Below are positions 1 through 12,071 of a DNA stretch of 64,000 nt, one piece after another; position 1 is the stretch's first letter, and each line of letters begins with the position of its first letter. The stretch covers positions 2,356,001 through 2,420,000 of the forward strand of contig NZ_CP118610.1 in NCBI RefSeq assembly GCF_028993555.1. The letters run 5' to 3'. Source of the DNA: Ensifer adhaerens (GTDB lineage Bacteria > Pseudomonadota > Alphaproteobacteria > Rhizobiales > Rhizobiaceae). Under the pieces are notes generated by a model. The model was given only the letters and a program-made list of their open reading frames with translations, had not been told where the DNA came from and did no database searches. Both the position numbers and the translations under genes were made by a program.

Positions 1-467
1 CCGATCATCTGCCCGAAGATCGCGCCGACCAGCGTGTTGATGATCCAGGGAATGTAGATGACGAGGCCGAAGCCGAGATACCAGGCAAAGGTGATCGGCA
101 GGCCGCGCTCGCCGCGTTTTTCGGTCTCGGCATATTGCGGATCGACCAGCAGGAAGAAGGCGAGGAATTTTTGCCCGAAGGTGAAGTGCCGGACATATTT
201 GGCGATCGACGCCGAATAGAGCACGTGGCGGAAGTTGACGGCAAAGACCGAGAGCACCACCAGCCAGGGCTGGACATGGTTGCCGAAAAGCTCGATGCCG
301 ACCATCTGGCTGGCGCCGGCATAGACGGTCGCGCTCATGAATACCGCGTCGGCAATGGTGAAGCCGTTGTCGACCGCAAGCGCTCCGAAGAGCGCGCCAA
401 AGGGCGACGCCGCGAGCATGATGGGAAAGCCGCCGCGTACGCCTTCCCAGAAATCGTTTTTTGTCAT
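1..467 (-). CDS. azlC: AzlC family branched-chain amino acid permease, large subunit (3' end beyond window)
   Basis: The reading frame opens at an ATG at 465-467, preceded by GGAGG on the coding strand, and runs off the window edge after 155 codons, so the C-terminal part is missing. The N-terminus (MTKNDFWEGVRGGFPIMLAA) and the segment with SATVYAGASQ and NFRHVLYSASI are typical of AzlC-type inner-membrane permeases. These work with a small partner, AzlD, to export branched-chain amino acids or their analogues. Several hydrophobic segments are visible. An azlD gene would be expected just beyond the left edge. The family call is firm; the substrate is inferred from the family only. Confidence 0.85.
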   Translation of the reverse strand, partial: MTKNDFWEGVRGGFPIMLAASPFGALFGALAVDNGFTIADAVFMSATVYAGASQMVGIELFGNHVQPWLVVLSVFAVNFRHVLYSASIAKYVRHFTFGQKFLAFFLLVDPQYAETEKRGERGLPITFAWYLGFGLVIYIPWIINTLVGAIFGQMI

Positions 468-600
468 GGAAACCTCCGCCGGCCGAGGCGATGAAGCGCT
501 ATGCGGCCGGTGCCGGACTGATAGGCGCTTGCGCCCCCGGCAACAATTCAAATGCGCTGATACATTGATTGAATTTTATGATGCCTTGGCGAACGAGGCT

Positions 601-640
601 TGAACAAAAGGCGCACCGATCGGGAAAACCGGTGCGCCTT
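601..640 (-). terminator. Rho-independent terminator of panCB
   Basis: The minus strand carries an 11-bp stem, AAGGCGCACCG paired with CGGTGCGCCTT, with an 11-nt loop. It is followed by TTTTGTTC and sits about 35 bp after the panB stop codon. Confidence 0.8.
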
Positions 641-675
641 GTCTGTAAATTTCAACGGCCGGCCGGACTGGCGTC

Positions 676-1497
676 CTACTTCTTGACTTGGAACGTGTGC
701 TCGATGCCGGGGAAGGTGCGCGCCTTCACTTCGTTGGCATAGTCCTCGGCCGCCCTGGAGATCGCCGGCGCGAGTTCGGCGAAGTGCTTGACGAAGCGCG
801 GCTTGAAGTCGTTGAAGAGGCCGAGCATGTCGTCGGAGACGAGGATCTGGCCATCGCAGGCCGGCGACGCGCCGATGCCGATCGTCGGCGAGCGGAGTTC
901 CGCGGTGATCTCGCGGGCGACCGGCTCGACCGTGCCCTCGATGACGATGCCGAACGCTCCGGCATCGTCGATCGCCTTGGCGTCGCGGCGGATCTTGGCC
1001 ACTTCCTTGTCGTTGCGGCCAACCGAGCGGTAGCCGCCGGTCGTATTGACCAGCTGCGGCATCAGGCCGACATGACCCAAAACTGGAATGCCGCGGCTGA
1101 CGAGGAACTCGACCGTCTCAGCCATCTCCGCGCCGCCTTCGAGCTTCACCGCACTGCAGCCGGTTTCCTTCAGAATGCGCGCGGCACTGCGGAACGCCTG
1201 TTCCTTCGATTCCTGATAGGAGCCGAAGGGCATGTCGACGACGACGCAAGCGCGCTCCGCCCCGCGCATGACCGCCTGGCCATGGGCGATCATCATCTCG
1301 AGCGTCACGCCGACCGTCGTGTCGAGACCGTAGAGCACCATGCCGACGGAATCGCCGACCAGCAGAAAGTCCACATGCGGATCGAGCAGCCTTGCGATCG
1401 GCGTCGTATAGGCGGTGAGGCTGACGATCGGGCGTTCGCCCTTCAGCGCTTCGATATTGGCAGGGCTGAGGCGACGCTTGGCGGTCTGCACGCTCAT
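676..1497 (-). CDS. panB: 3-methyl-2-oxobutanoate hydroxymethyltransferase (ketopantoate hydroxymethyltransferase)
   Basis: This enzyme transfers a hydroxymethyl group from 5,10-methylenetetrahydrofolate to 2-ketoisovalerate, giving ketopantoate, the first committed step to pantothenate and coenzyme A. The 273-residue length matches the family. The segments [39 protein letters not shown] and VKLEGG are conserved PanB motifs that build the metal and substrate site. I chose the ATG at 1497 because the longer frame would start with TTG. An AAGG lies upstream of this ATG. panC stops one base before it (TGA-C-ATG), so the two genes are translationally coupled. A terminator follows. Confidence 0.96.
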   Translation of the reverse strand: MSVQTAKRRLSPANIEALKGERPIVSLTAYTTPIARLLDPHVDFLLVGDSVGMVLYGLDTTVGVTLEMMIAHGQAVMRGAERACVVVDMPFGSYQESKEQAFRSAARILKETGCSAVKLEGGAEMAETVEFLVSRGIPVLGHVGLMPQLVNTTGGYRSVGRNDKEVAKIRRDAKAIDDAGAFGIVIEGTVEPVAREITAELRSPTIGIGASPACDGQILVSDDMLGLFNDFKPRFVKHFAELAPAISRAAEDYANEVKARTFPGIEHTFQVKK

Positions 1498-1498
1498 G

Positions 1499-2374
1499 TC
1501 AGGCAACCTTTGAAAGGAACGCGGATTTCGGGGCGATCACGCGGTTGTCGAGCAGCTTGGTCGTGCCGAAGCGGACGAAGAGCAGGAGCAGAACCGGTCG
1601 GTCGCCGATGGTCTCGATCGTTTCCAGAGTCTCGGGATCGCGCACGGCAACGACCTCGGGCTTGGCCAGCGGCTCGCTTGCCAGAAACTCGGTGACGGCC
1701 TTTTCAAGCGCCGCCACGTCGCTGATGCCGGATGCGACGAGACGCGCAGCTTCGTCGAGCGCCATCGGCACGATCGCCGCGGCGCGGCGCTCGTCGGCCG
1801 AGAGATAGACATTGCGCGACGAGCAGGCCAGGCCATCGGCCTCGCGCACCGTCGGCACGCCGATGACGGTGACCGGCTGGGCAAGGTCTTCCACCATGCG
1901 GCGGATGATCTGCAGCTGCTGGAAATCCTTCTCGCCGAAATAGGCGCGCCCCGGCTGGACGATGTTGAAAAGCTTGGTGACGACGGTAGCAACACCGGCG
2001 AAATGGCCAGGACGGACCGAGCCTTCGAGCTCGCTGCCAAGCGTCGGCACGTCGACGACCGTTTCCATCGGCCGCGGATACATGTCGGCAACGCCAGGCG
2101 CGAAGAGATAGTCGACGTTCCCCGCTTCGAGCATAGCCTGGTCGCGGGCGAGGTCGCGCGGATACTTGGAGAGGTCTTCGTTGGCGCCGAACTGCAGCGG
2201 GTTGACGAAGATGCTGGCAACGACGACGTCGTTTTCCTCGCGCGCACGCCGCATCAGCTCCATATGGCCGACATGCAGATAGCCCATGGTCGGCACGAAA
2301 CCGACCGTCTTGCCCGCCCGCCTGTGTTCGGCAAGCGCTGCGCGTAGCTCGGTTATCGTGGTGAAAGTCTTCAT
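1499..2374 (-). CDS. panC: Pantothenate synthetase
   Basis: It joins pantoate and beta-alanine using ATP, the last step of pantothenate synthesis. The 291-residue product has the nucleotidyltransferase HxGH signature ([15 protein letters not shown], near residue 30) and the later SSRN segment ([12 protein letters not shown]), which replaces KMSKS in this family. The start at 2374 is preceded by GGAGGG at 6-nt spacing. The longer frame uses a TTG at 2389 and would place that ribosome site inside the gene. It is the first gene of a panC-panB pair, and the enzyme of the middle step (ketopantoate reductase) is not in the window. Confidence 0.96.
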   Translation of the reverse strand: MKTFTTITELRAALAEHRRAGKTVGFVPTMGYLHVGHMELMRRAREENDVVVASIFVNPLQFGANEDLSKYPRDLARDQAMLEAGNVDYLFAPGVADMYPRPMETVVDVPTLGSELEGSVRPGHFAGVATVVTKLFNIVQPGRAYFGEKDFQQLQIIRRMVEDLAQPVTVIGVPTVREADGLACSSRNVYLSADERRAAAIVPMALDEAARLVASGISDVAALEKAVTEFLASEPLAKPEVVAVRDPETLETIETIGDRPVLLLLFVRFGTTKLLDNRVIAPKSAFLSKVA

Positions 2375-2623
2375 CTCCGGACCCTCCAATCCGCGCCGGC
2401 GCCTGCCCTTTGGGGATGCTGGCGCGCTACCCTCGGGGACAGCGACGACCCTGCTCCGAGAAAAGGCATTTGCACAAAATTCGGCTGCAATCCTCTATCT
2501 TGTGCAGCGCAAAAAAACAATCGGATTGATGACAGCTTGATGACGCCTGGTCGCGCTTGACTTCGCTCTGCGGCCTGTCACGGTGGTCCGGCGACACGAT
2601 TGCAACCCACGCTGGAGACCGAG

Positions 2624-2923
2624 ATGAAAACCGCACTGCGCCTGTTTGGCATCGTGGTCGCGGCACTGGCTTTTGCTGGTGCGGCCGAAGCGAAGATCCC
2701 GCTCATCAACGCCAGCTGCCCCGGCAAGATCGAGGTCCACGCCGACGAAGGTGGCCCGGTCTATATCAATGGCAAGGAAGCCAAGCTGAAGGTGTTCAAC
2801 GAGAACTATTACGAGGTGCATGGCGCCGGCGTCACCATATCGCTGAGCATCAATCCGGATGGCTCGCCCAGCGTGTCCTACACCGGCAAGGGCGGCGCCA
2901 ATGGTGTCTGCACGCTGAAGTAA
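2624..2923 (+). CDS. Small exported protein of unknown function
   Basis: A 99-residue product with a clear signal peptide (MKTALRLFGIVVAALAFAG, then AAEA, cleavage probably near residue 23). The mature part is about 76 residues, polar, and probably beta-rich, with many alternating hydrophobic and glycine-bounded short strands. It has exactly two cysteines, one near the N-terminus (NASCPGK) and one four residues from the end (GVCTLK), so a single disulfide closing the domain is plausible. The ATG at 2624 has GGAGACCG upstream; the frame is open earlier but that part has no signal-peptide character. It is divergent from panC. I do not recognise the family. Confidence 0.75.
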   Translation: MKTALRLFGIVVAALAFAGAAEAKIPLINASCPGKIEVHADEGGPVYINGKEAKLKVFNENYYEVHGAGVTISLSINPDGSPSVSYTGKGGANGVCTLK

Positions 2924-3233
2924 CTGGCAAGGCGCGAGGTACTTCCCTTCTACCAAGCGCCTCTCCCAAAGCCCCCACGATGGCTGCTTGGCGCTAATGG
3001 CGCCTCCTTCTCCCCTCATCCTCGCCCTCATGGCGGGGATCCAGCGACCCGACGTCGGTCGGGTCAAAGGACCTCTCAGCCCAAGGACTTGGGCTGACTC
3101 CGCAGCTCCAACGGAACTGCTAGAGATTCCCGTGACGAGCACAGGAATGGGGGAGGATGCTACCGGCCCAGATCCCCCTCTTCGCCGAGGAAGGGGGCGC
3201 CAGTTCAACAATCCGCAGCCCCTAGTTCTCGGC
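2924..3233. repeat. Non-coding gap filled with short hairpins (repeat-like)
   Basis: I see no convincing gene in this 310-bp stretch. It contains a series of compact dyads: ATCCTCGCC/GGCGGGGAT around 3021-3043, a CGACCCGACGTCGGTCGGG dyad near 3044-3064, AGCCCAAG/CTTGGGCT around 3079-3096, and a TCCTGTGCTCGTCACGGGA-type dyad on the minus strand near 3130-3148. From memory, the last resembles short repeats common between rhizobial genes (ATTCCTGTGC...CACAGGAAT). It lies between two gene 3' ends, so transcription termination or 3' end protection is possible. Confidence 0.45.
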
Positions 3234-4226
<993 letters not shown>

Positions 4227-5699
4227 TCAGGCCGCGAGGTCTTGCGAAACCGAGCGGCAATTCTGGCAGGCGAGCGAACGGTCAGTTGCCGGACGCTCTA
4301 CCCGCCTTGCGGTGTGTGGCCGAACGATCAGCGCGACGACGGCAAGTGCTGCCGCCAGCAGGATCGTGCAGCCGATGAGGACATTATCGACCCGGTGGGC
4401 GAGCAAGGCACTGCCAGCAAGTCCATCGGCGCCGCGTGCTGCGACGGCGACCAGCACGCTGAGGCCGAGCGAGTTGCCGAGCTGGTGGGCGACGTTGACG
4501 ACACCGCCGGCAGCCCCCGCGTCTCCCGGCGCAACACCGGCAATGCCGGCAACTGTCAGCGGGCTCAGCGTGAAGCCCTGGCCGAGCCCGATCAGCATCA
4601 AGGGCGGTGCCATGCCGAGGAGAAAGGAGGTCTCGGCCGAGATCTGGCTGATCCACAGCATGCCGATCAGCGCCGAAATCAGACCAAAGCCCAGCAGGCG
4701 CTGATTGCCGAAGCGAGGCACGAGCCGCGGCACCGAGATCGCCGCGACGAAGTTGACGAGCGTTGCCGGGATGAAGGCAAGCCCGGAGGCCAGCGGATCG
4801 AAGTCAAGAACGCCCTGCAGATACTGGGTGAAGAAGAAAAAGAACCCGATCATCGCCGCCAGGAACAACACCCGCGCCAGATAGGCCCCGACCCGCTCGC
4901 GGCTGGCAAAGAGCCTCAGCGGCATGATCGGCTGCCGAGCGCGCCGCTCGTTGACGACGAAGACGGCAAGAAGCAGAAGGCCGAGCGCAAGGGCCGCGAG
5001 CGTCAGCGGATCATGCGCCCCCTCCTCCGCCGAGCGCACGATGCCATAGACGAGCGCCGTCATGCCGAGGGTCGAACTCACCGCGCCGGCGAGATCGAAT
5101 TCGCCGGTGCGCCGCTCCGTCTCGCCGACATACCTGCGCGCCGCGAGCATCAAGGCGATGCCGATCGGCAGGTTGATGAAGAAGCCGACCCGCCAGCTGA
5201 GCCAGCCGGCGAGCAGTCCGCCAAGCACCATGCCGAAGCTGGCGCCGATGCCGGCGACCGAGCTGTAATAGGCAACCGCCCGCGTGCGCTCCGGTCCCTC
5301 GGCAAAATGCGTCTGGATCAGCGCCAGCGTGGCGGGCGCCAGGATTGCCGAACCGAAGCCCTGCACGGCGCGTGCGCCAAGCATCCACGCCGGCGATGGC
5401 GCAAAGCCGATCACCACGGAGGCGGCTGTGAAGATCGCAAGCCCGGCCATGAACAGGCGGCGCCGGCCGAGAATGTCGCCGGCCCGCGCCCCGAGCAAAA
5501 GGAAGCCGCCGAAGGCCAGCGTATAGGCGCTGTGCACCCAGGAAAGCCCGGCATCGCTGAACTGCAGCTCGTCGCGGATCTTCGGCAGGCCGGTGATCAC
5601 GATCGAGATGTCGAGCACGATCATCAGGTAACTGACGATGATGATCGCCAGGATCGCCGTCTTGCGGGTAGATAGGTTCTTAACCGACGTGACGTCCAT
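4227..5699 (-). CDS. MFS transporter, DHA2 (EmrB/QacA-like, 14 TM) drug exporter
   Basis: A 490-residue inner-membrane protein with about 14 hydrophobic segments. Motif A appears as GARAGDILGRRRLF after TM2. Motif C-type sequence (GASFGMVLGGLLAGWLSWRVGFFINLPIG) follows in TM5, typical of drug:proton antiporters of the DHA2 branch. It likely extrudes a toxic organic compound. It starts 8 bp after the stop of the cupin gene and ends 15 bp before the aldo/keto reductase, so the three are probably one transcript. A detoxification role (export plus carbonyl reduction) is inferred from this grouping. Confidence 0.92.
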   Translation of the reverse strand: MDVTSVKNLSTRKTAILAIIIVSYLMIVLDISIVITGLPKIRDELQFSDAGLSWVHSAYTLAFGGFLLLGARAGDILGRRRLFMAGLAIFTAASVVIGFAPSPAWMLGARAVQGFGSAILAPATLALIQTHFAEGPERTRAVAYYSSVAGIGASFGMVLGGLLAGWLSWRVGFFINLPIGIALMLAARRYVGETERRTGEFDLAGAVSSTLGMTALVYGIVRSAEEGAHDPLTLAALALGLLLLAVFVVNERRARQPIMPLRLFASRERVGAYLARVLFLAAMIGFFFFFTQYLQGVLDFDPLASGLAFIPATLVNFVAAISVPRLVPRFGNQRLLGFGLISALIGMLWISQISAETSFLLGMAPPLMLIGLGQGFTLSPLTVAGIAGVAPGDAGAAGGVVNVAHQLGNSLGLSVLVAVAARGADGLAGSALLAHRVDNVLIGCTILLAAALAVVALIVRPHTARRVERPATDRSLACQNCRSVSQDLAA

Positions 5700-5707
5700 G
5701 GCGGTGC

Positions 5708-6112
5708 CTATTTCGCCTCCGCGCCATACTGCGCGTCCGTTACCTTCTCCATCCAGTCGACCGCCTTGCCGTCGAGCGATTCCTGAATGGCGATATGGGT
5801 CATGGCCGTCGTCGGACCGGCGCCGTGCCAGTGCTTCTCGCCGGGTTCGAACCAGACGACGTCACCCGGCCGGATCTCCTCGATCGGCCCACCCGCCCGC
5901 TGCACGCGGCCGAAGCCGGAAACGACGATCAGCACCTGGCCAAGCGGATGCGTGTGCCAGGCGGTGCGGGCGCCGGGCTCGAAAGTGACGGCATTGCCGG
6001 CGGCGCGCGCAGGGTCGCGCACCGGAAACAGCGGGTCGATACGCACGGTTCCGCTGAACCAGTCCTGCGGACCTTTGGCCGAGGGTTGCGAGCCGCTTCT
6101 TCTGATCTCCAT
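5708..6112 (-). CDS. Small cupin-domain protein
   Basis: A 134-residue single-domain cupin. The metal site is visible in cupin motif 1 ([20 protein letters not shown]) and in motif 2 ([18 protein letters not shown]), with histidines spaced as in metal-binding cupins. It resembles the YhhW/carboxymuconolactone-associated cupins found beside LysR regulators and oxidoreductases. The ATG at 6112 has AAGGAG upstream; the longer frame to 6178 lacks conserved sequence. It is the first gene of the cupin-MFS-reductase operon and is divergent from a LysR gene 135 bp away, its probable regulator. Confidence 0.88.
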   Translation of the reverse strand: MEIRRSGSQPSAKGPQDWFSGTVRIDPLFPVRDPARAAGNAVTFEPGARTAWHTHPLGQVLIVVSGFGRVQRAGGPIEEIRPGDVVWFEPGEKHWHGAGPTTAMTHIAIQESLDGKAVDWMEKVTDAQYGAEAK

Positions 6113-6247
6113 GAATTCTCTCCTTGGCAAGCCGGGGCGCAGACCTGTCAGTTCGCCACCTGTTCTGTTGCTGTGCACAATCTAGCGATGGCCGCCGCCT
6201 GCGATTAGATGGTATAAACGGCATGGACCTATGAGAAGGATTCATGA

Positions 6248-8040
<1,793 letters not shown>

Positions 8041-8223
8041 TTAGATATTCTAACTCGAATTCCACAGAATTTATGGTTTGTTCTTTGTCATTCTAACCGG
8101 GATATTCGATCGAAAGCAATCGCATTGCATCGGACAGAACTCACGTTCGACATAAGCAAATCTGATGCGATTGAGACGCGTAAACCCGCTGATGTGAACG
8201 GTTCATCCAGGAGAACGACAGAC
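8041..8223. promoter_or_regulatory. Divergent LysR/amidase control region with a repeated ATTCTAAC motif
   Basis: An AT-rich region between the divergent LysR gene and the amidase operon. The octamer ATTCTAAC occurs at 8046-8053 and again at 8090-8097, 44 bp apart, about four helical turns. That spacing and the AT-rich setting suit a LysR-type tetramer binding across both promoters. Assigning it as the operator is inference. Confidence 0.4.
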
Positions 8224-9630
8224 ATGAAGAGCGACGCCGCCAGCCTTGCCTATCTCGGCCTGACAGAGGTTGGAGCCTTGATCAGAGAGCGGTCCGTTAC
8301 CGCGAAAGAGGTGGTCGAAGCACAGCTTCAGCGGATCGCTACGCTCGACAAGGATCTGAACAGCTACGCGCTCGTGCTTGGCACGTCTGCCCGCGCGCAG
8401 GCCGATGAGGCAGACAGGGAAATCGCCGCAGGGCGGCATCGCGGCCCGCTGCACGGCGTGCCGATCGCCGTCAAGGATCTGTTCTGGCTGAAGGGCGCGC
8501 CGACGGCCGCAGGCACCACCGTCCACGGCGCTTTCGTGCCAAGTGAGGATGCAACGGTCGTGCGGCGCCTGCGCGAAGCGGGTGCAGTACTGATCGGCAA
8601 GACGCAGCTGACCGAAGGCGCCTATTCGGATCATCACCCCTCGGTGACGCCTCCGAGAAACCCCTGGGACAGCGCCTATTGGCCGGGCATTTCTTCGAGC
8701 GGCTCGGGCGTGGCAACGGCGGCGGGTCTTTGCTATGGCGCGCTCGCCTCCGACACCGGCGGCTCCATCCGCTGGCCGGCGGCGGCAAACGGCGTCACCG
8801 GGCTGAAACCGACCTGGGGCCGCGTCAGCCGTCACGGCACCTTCGCGCTTGCCGCCTCGCTCGATCACGTCGGAACCATGGCACGCAATACGCTCGATGC
8901 CGCCACCATGCTTGCCGCGATCGCCGGCAGCGATCCGCGCGACCCGACCGCCCTTCAGGATTCGGTTCCCGACTATCGCGCCGCCGCCGACATGGGCGTG
9001 CGTGGTCTGAGAGTGGGCATCGACCAGGCGTGGAACAGCGCTGACGTCGATCCCGAAACACAGGCCGCCCTACAGGAGGCCCTGCGCGTCCTGGCAGATC
9101 TCGACGCACAGATTCTTGAAGTCCGGTTCCCCGACGTGCCCCAGATCGTCGCCGACTGGGTATCGAACTGCGCGGTCGAAGCCGCTGTTGCGCACGAGAC
9201 GAGTTTTGCGGCGCACAGGGAACAATATGGCGCGGTGCTCGCCGGCGTCATCGAAACCGGCCGCGCGCTTTCCGGCATCGACTACCAGAAAATCCTTTTG
9301 CGGCGCGCGGCGTTTCGCGGTGAAGTCGACGCGCTCTTTTCCTCGATCGACCTGCTGCTGACCCCTGTCCAGCCATTCGCGCCGCTGACGCTCAAGACCA
9401 TCGCGACACTCGGCGAACAGCCGGAACTGATCACCAGGCTGCAACGCTACACCTGCCCGTTCGACATGAGCGGGCACCCGACGCTGACCTTCCCCGGCGG
9501 CTTCAGCAACACCAGCATGCCGATCGGACTTCAGCTTGTCGCAGGGCGCCTGAAAGAGGCCAACCTTGTGGCGGGCGGCGCGGCCTTCCAAACGGCAACA
9601 TCCTGGCATCAGCGCCATCCGGAGATCTGA
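8224..9630 (+). CDS. Amidase (amidase-signature family)
   Basis: A 468-residue hydrolase of the amidase-signature family (GatA/indoleacetamide hydrolase-like). The Ser-cisSer-Lys catalytic set is visible: K84 in GVPIAVKDLF, serines 157-159 in PGISSSGSG, and nucleophile S181 in DTGGSIR. The segment replacing the common GSSGGS is GISSSGSG, a mild variant. The ATG at 8224 follows AGGAGAACGACAGAC; the long upstream extension of the frame overlaps the divergent LysR gene and is not conserved in character. The next gene, an MFS transporter, starts one base after the stop, suggesting uptake and hydrolysis of an amide compound under LysR control. Confidence 0.92.
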   Translation: MKSDAASLAYLGLTEVGALIRERSVTAKEVVEAQLQRIATLDKDLNSYALVLGTSARAQADEADREIAAGRHRGPLHGVPIAVKDLFWLKGAPTAAGTTVHGAFVPSEDATVVRRLREAGAVLIGKTQLTEGAYSDHHPSVTPPRNPWDSAYWPGISSSGSGVATAAGLCYGALASDTGGSIRWPAAANGVTGLKPTWGRVSRHGTFALAASLDHVGTMARNTLDAATMLAAIAGSDPRDPTALQDSVPDYRAAADMGVRGLRVGIDQAWNSADVDPETQAALQEALRVLADLDAQILEVRFPDVPQIVADWVSNCAVEAAVAHETSFAAHREQYGAVLAGVIETGRALSGIDYQKILLRRAAFRGEVDALFSSIDLLLTPVQPFAPLTLKTIATLGEQPELITRLQRYTCPFDMSGHPTLTFPGGFSNTSMPIGLQLVAGRLKEANLVAGGAAFQTATSWHQRHPEI

Positions 9631-9631
9631 C

Positions 9632-10873
9632 ATGCGCACCGACACATCGAACAAAGGCGTCTTCTATGGCTGGGTGGTCGTCGCCGCCGCCTTCACCGTC
9701 ACCTTCGTCGGCTTCGGCAGCGCCTATACGTTCAGCGCATTCGTCGAGCCGCTGCAGCGAGACTTCGACGCATCGCGCGGCTCGGTTTCGCTCGTCTTCT
9801 CGCTGGCGGGTTTCCTCTATTTCGGGCTGGGCATCGTCTCCGGCCCGCTTGCCGACCGTTGGGGCGCGCGGCGGCTTGCCATGCTCGGCATGCTCCTCGT
9901 CGGCCTCGGCCTTGCGCTCGCCAGCCAGGCGCGCAGCATCGCCGAAGTCTACGCCGCCTACAGCCTCGGCATCGGCCTTGGCGTTGGGCTTGCCTATGTG
10001 CCGGTGATCGGCACGGTGCAGCGCTGGTTCGTGGCGCGCCGGGGGCTGGCCTCAGGGCTTGCCGTCAGCGGCATCGGCGTCGGAACGCTGGTCATGCCGC
10101 CGCTCGCCACCTGGCTGGTTGCCTCGCTCGGCTGGCGCGAAACCTATCTCGTTCTCGGCGCGCTCGCGGCCCTCCTCGGCATCGGCATGTCCACCCTGAT
10201 TGTTGACAGTCCGAAAGACCGCGGCACGGGTCCGGACGGCGCCCCGATCGCCATACAGGCAACGGCAAAGGCCCCGTCCGGCGTCCCCATGCGCGAAGCC
10301 ATCCGCACCCGGCGCTTCATCGGCCTTTATGCCGCCTGCCTGCTCTCAGCCTTCGGCGTCTTCGTGCCCTTCGTGCATCTGGTGCCCTATGCTCTCGACC
10401 ACGGCCTTACCCAGGCTTCCGCCGTGATGCTGCTTGGAACCATCGGTGTTGGAAGCACGCTCGGGCGCTTCCTCCTCGGCAGCCTCGCCGACCGCATGGG
10501 CCGACAGGTCTTCCTCGTCGCCATGTTCGCAGGCATGGCCGCCTCCCTCGCCTTTTGGGCTTTTGCCGGCAGTTTCCTGCCACTCGCCATCTTCGCGCTC
10601 ACCTTCGGCGTCGTTTATGGCGGATGGGTCGCCATTCTGCCCGCCGTGGTGATGGATTATTTCGGCGGACGCCACGTCGGCAGCATCATCGGCGCGCTCT
10701 ACACCAGCGTTGCCATCGGCACGCTCGTCGGGCCGAGCGCAGCCGGCTTTGCCTTCGATTTCAGCCACAGCTACACCCTGCCGATCCTGGCGGGCGCGTT
10801 GGCAAACGGACTGGCGACGGTCATTGCGATGGCGACGGTACGATCACCGGCAGCACCGATGCTTGCGAACTGA
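9632..10873 (+). CDS. MFS transporter (12 TM, monocarboxylate/oxalate-formate-like)
   Basis: A 413-residue permease with 12 predicted membrane spans. It opens with KGVFYGWVVVAAAFTVTFVG, a hallmark of the MCT/OFA-like MFS group, and has the motif A-like sequence GPLADRWGARRLAMLG between TM2 and TM3, repeated as GSLADRMGRQVF between TM8 and TM9. The start at 9632 is coupled to the amidase stop (TGA-C-ATG), so both are on one transcript. It probably imports the amidase substrate or exports a carboxylate product; direction and substrate are not readable from sequence. Confidence 0.92.
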   Translation: MRTDTSNKGVFYGWVVVAAAFTVTFVGFGSAYTFSAFVEPLQRDFDASRGSVSLVFSLAGFLYFGLGIVSGPLADRWGARRLAMLGMLLVGLGLALASQARSIAEVYAAYSLGIGLGVGLAYVPVIGTVQRWFVARRGLASGLAVSGIGVGTLVMPPLATWLVASLGWRETYLVLGALAALLGIGMSTLIVDSPKDRGTGPDGAPIAIQATAKAPSGVPMREAIRTRRFIGLYAACLLSAFGVFVPFVHLVPYALDHGLTQASAVMLLGTIGVGSTLGRFLLGSLADRMGRQVFLVAMFAGMAASLAFWAFAGSFLPLAIFALTFGVVYGGWVAILPAVVMDYFGGRHVGSIIGALYTSVAIGTLVGPSAAGFAFDFSHSYTLPILAGALANGLATVIAMATVRSPAAPMLAN

Positions 10874-11019
10874 CCGGATGCCGCCGCCCGGTCGGTGTTC
10901 CACGCAGCAGAGGAATCCAAGGGCGGAGAAGAATGGTCGGGCCGTTCCGGTGCCGCCACCAGTCCTCACGGCCTCTGCGGTGGCGGCGGACGTGTTGTCT
11001 GTTACGGGGTGAGCGACAC

Positions 11020-11379
11020 CTAGTCGAAATCGAACAGATCGCCGAGAGCCTGACCTCCGATCTCGTTCGAAGAGTGCCAGGAGACCCAGATCGGCTCTGA
11101 GAGCACCCCATGATCGACCAGCGCCTTCAGAACGAGCTGAGCAAGTTGTTCCGGTTTGGACACGAGCCTTCGTTCGCTGACGAAGCAATCGAGCCGGGTA
11201 TGCGGGTGGACGCCCTCGGCGGGAACCGCAGGACGTGAGACGTAAAACCGCGCAACGGTTGTGGAAACTGAGCCCGCCCCGCGTGCGTTGCGCACACTGT
11301 GATAAACCTCCCCGTGTTGCAGGGAATTCCTGTCGCCACCTTTCAGATAGTACTCGGAGGAAAGGTCAATCTTGGTCAT
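11020..11379 (-). CDS. Hypothetical protein
   Basis: A 119-residue frame beginning MTKIDLSSEYYLKGGDRNSL and ending in an acidic tail (GDLFDFD). It has no signal peptide and no membrane segment, and I recognise no motif. Composition is protein-like, with ordered hydrophobic spacing around QLAQLVLKALVDHGV. The ribosome site upstream of the ATG is weak. GC at third positions looks lower than in neighbouring genes, so it may be an accessory gene. It stands alone between an MFS gene and a VOC gene. Confidence 0.5.
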   Translation of the reverse strand: MTKIDLSSEYYLKGGDRNSLQHGEVYHSVRNARGAGSVSTTVARFYVSRPAVPAEGVHPHTRLDCFVSERRLVSKPEQLAQLVLKALVDHGVLSEPIWVSWHSSNEIGGQALGDLFDFD

Positions 11380-11544
11380 GATCCAGCGGCTCGCATCTCA
11401 AACGCATTTCCGTACCTTGCGTAGATTCGCCGTAGGTGCCCTCACAATCAAGCGCCGATGGCCCTCGTCACGAACTTGCCGAGCCCTTCGCCGGCGATCT
11501 CAGCCGAACACCCTTTAATACCCGGGGTTGCGCCCCACATCAGC

Positions 11545-11569
11545 CGGGCTCAAAAAAACTTTGAGCCCG
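11545..11569 (+). promoter_or_regulatory. Perfect hairpin upstream of the VOC gene
   Basis: CGGGCTCAAA and TTTGAGCCCG form a perfect 10-bp stem around the loop AAAAC, about 70 bp before the VOC start codon. There is no U-tract after it, so it is not a usual terminator. A leader element or an operator is possible. Confidence 0.4.
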
Positions 11570-11637
11570 TGTCGGATTCGTCGGTCGGCATTCGTCCTTC
11601 GTTCGTAAAACACAAAATCCATTCCAAGGAGCATTTC

Positions 11638-12045
11638 ATGCGCATGATTTTCGTGAACCTGCCGGTCAAGGATCTGAAGGCTTCGCGCGCGTTCTTCGCC
11701 GCCCTCGGCTTCACCTTCAACGAGCAGTTCTCCGACGACACCGCCGCCTGCACGGTGATCTCGGACAATATCTTCGTCATGCTTTTGACCGAGCCGAAGT
11801 TCCGCGACTTCATCACCGGTGAGATCAGCGACGCCCGGAAAGGCACCGAAGTCATCACCGCGCTTTCGGCCGGAAGCCGCGCCGAAGTCGACGACATGCT
11901 CGCCAAGGCACTCGCCGCCGGCGCCAAGCCCTGGAAGCCGGCGATCGACTACGGCTTCATGTACGGCATCTCCTTCCAGGACCTCGACGGTCACGTCTGG
12001 GAATTCATGTGGATGGACCAGGAAGCAGCCCAACAGCAAGGCTGA
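11638..12045 (+). CDS. VOC family protein (glyoxalase/bleomycin-resistance-like)
   Basis: A 135-residue protein of the vicinal-oxygen-chelate fold. It begins MRMIFVNLPVKDLKASRAFF, typical of the YaeR/PhnB-like lactoylglutathione lyase relatives, and ends with the second beta-alpha-beta module (YGFMYGISFQDLDGHVWEFMWMD). The EF-W motif at the C-terminus is usual for this group. AAGGAGC lies just upstream of the ATG at 11638; an in-frame extension to 11458 precedes the ribosome site and was rejected. No partner gene indicates a substrate. A strong terminator follows. Confidence 0.9.
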   Translation: MRMIFVNLPVKDLKASRAFFAALGFTFNEQFSDDTAACTVISDNIFVMLLTEPKFRDFITGEISDARKGTEVITALSAGSRAEVDDMLAKALAAGAKPWKPAIDYGFMYGISFQDLDGHVWEFMWMDQEAAQQQG

Positions 12046-12071
12046 TGAACCCAGGCAAAGCCACTGGCCAG

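Noticed and set aside
4242..5675. Plus-strand open frame of 477 codons
   Set aside because: It is antisense to the 14-TM transporter gene; its product is Asp/Arg/Gln-rich without any domain, the usual look of a high-GC shadow frame.
11458..11637. N-terminal extension of the VOC protein
   Set aside because: The ribosome site AAGGAGC lies right before the internal ATG at 11638, and the extension contains the hairpin and no conserved sequence.
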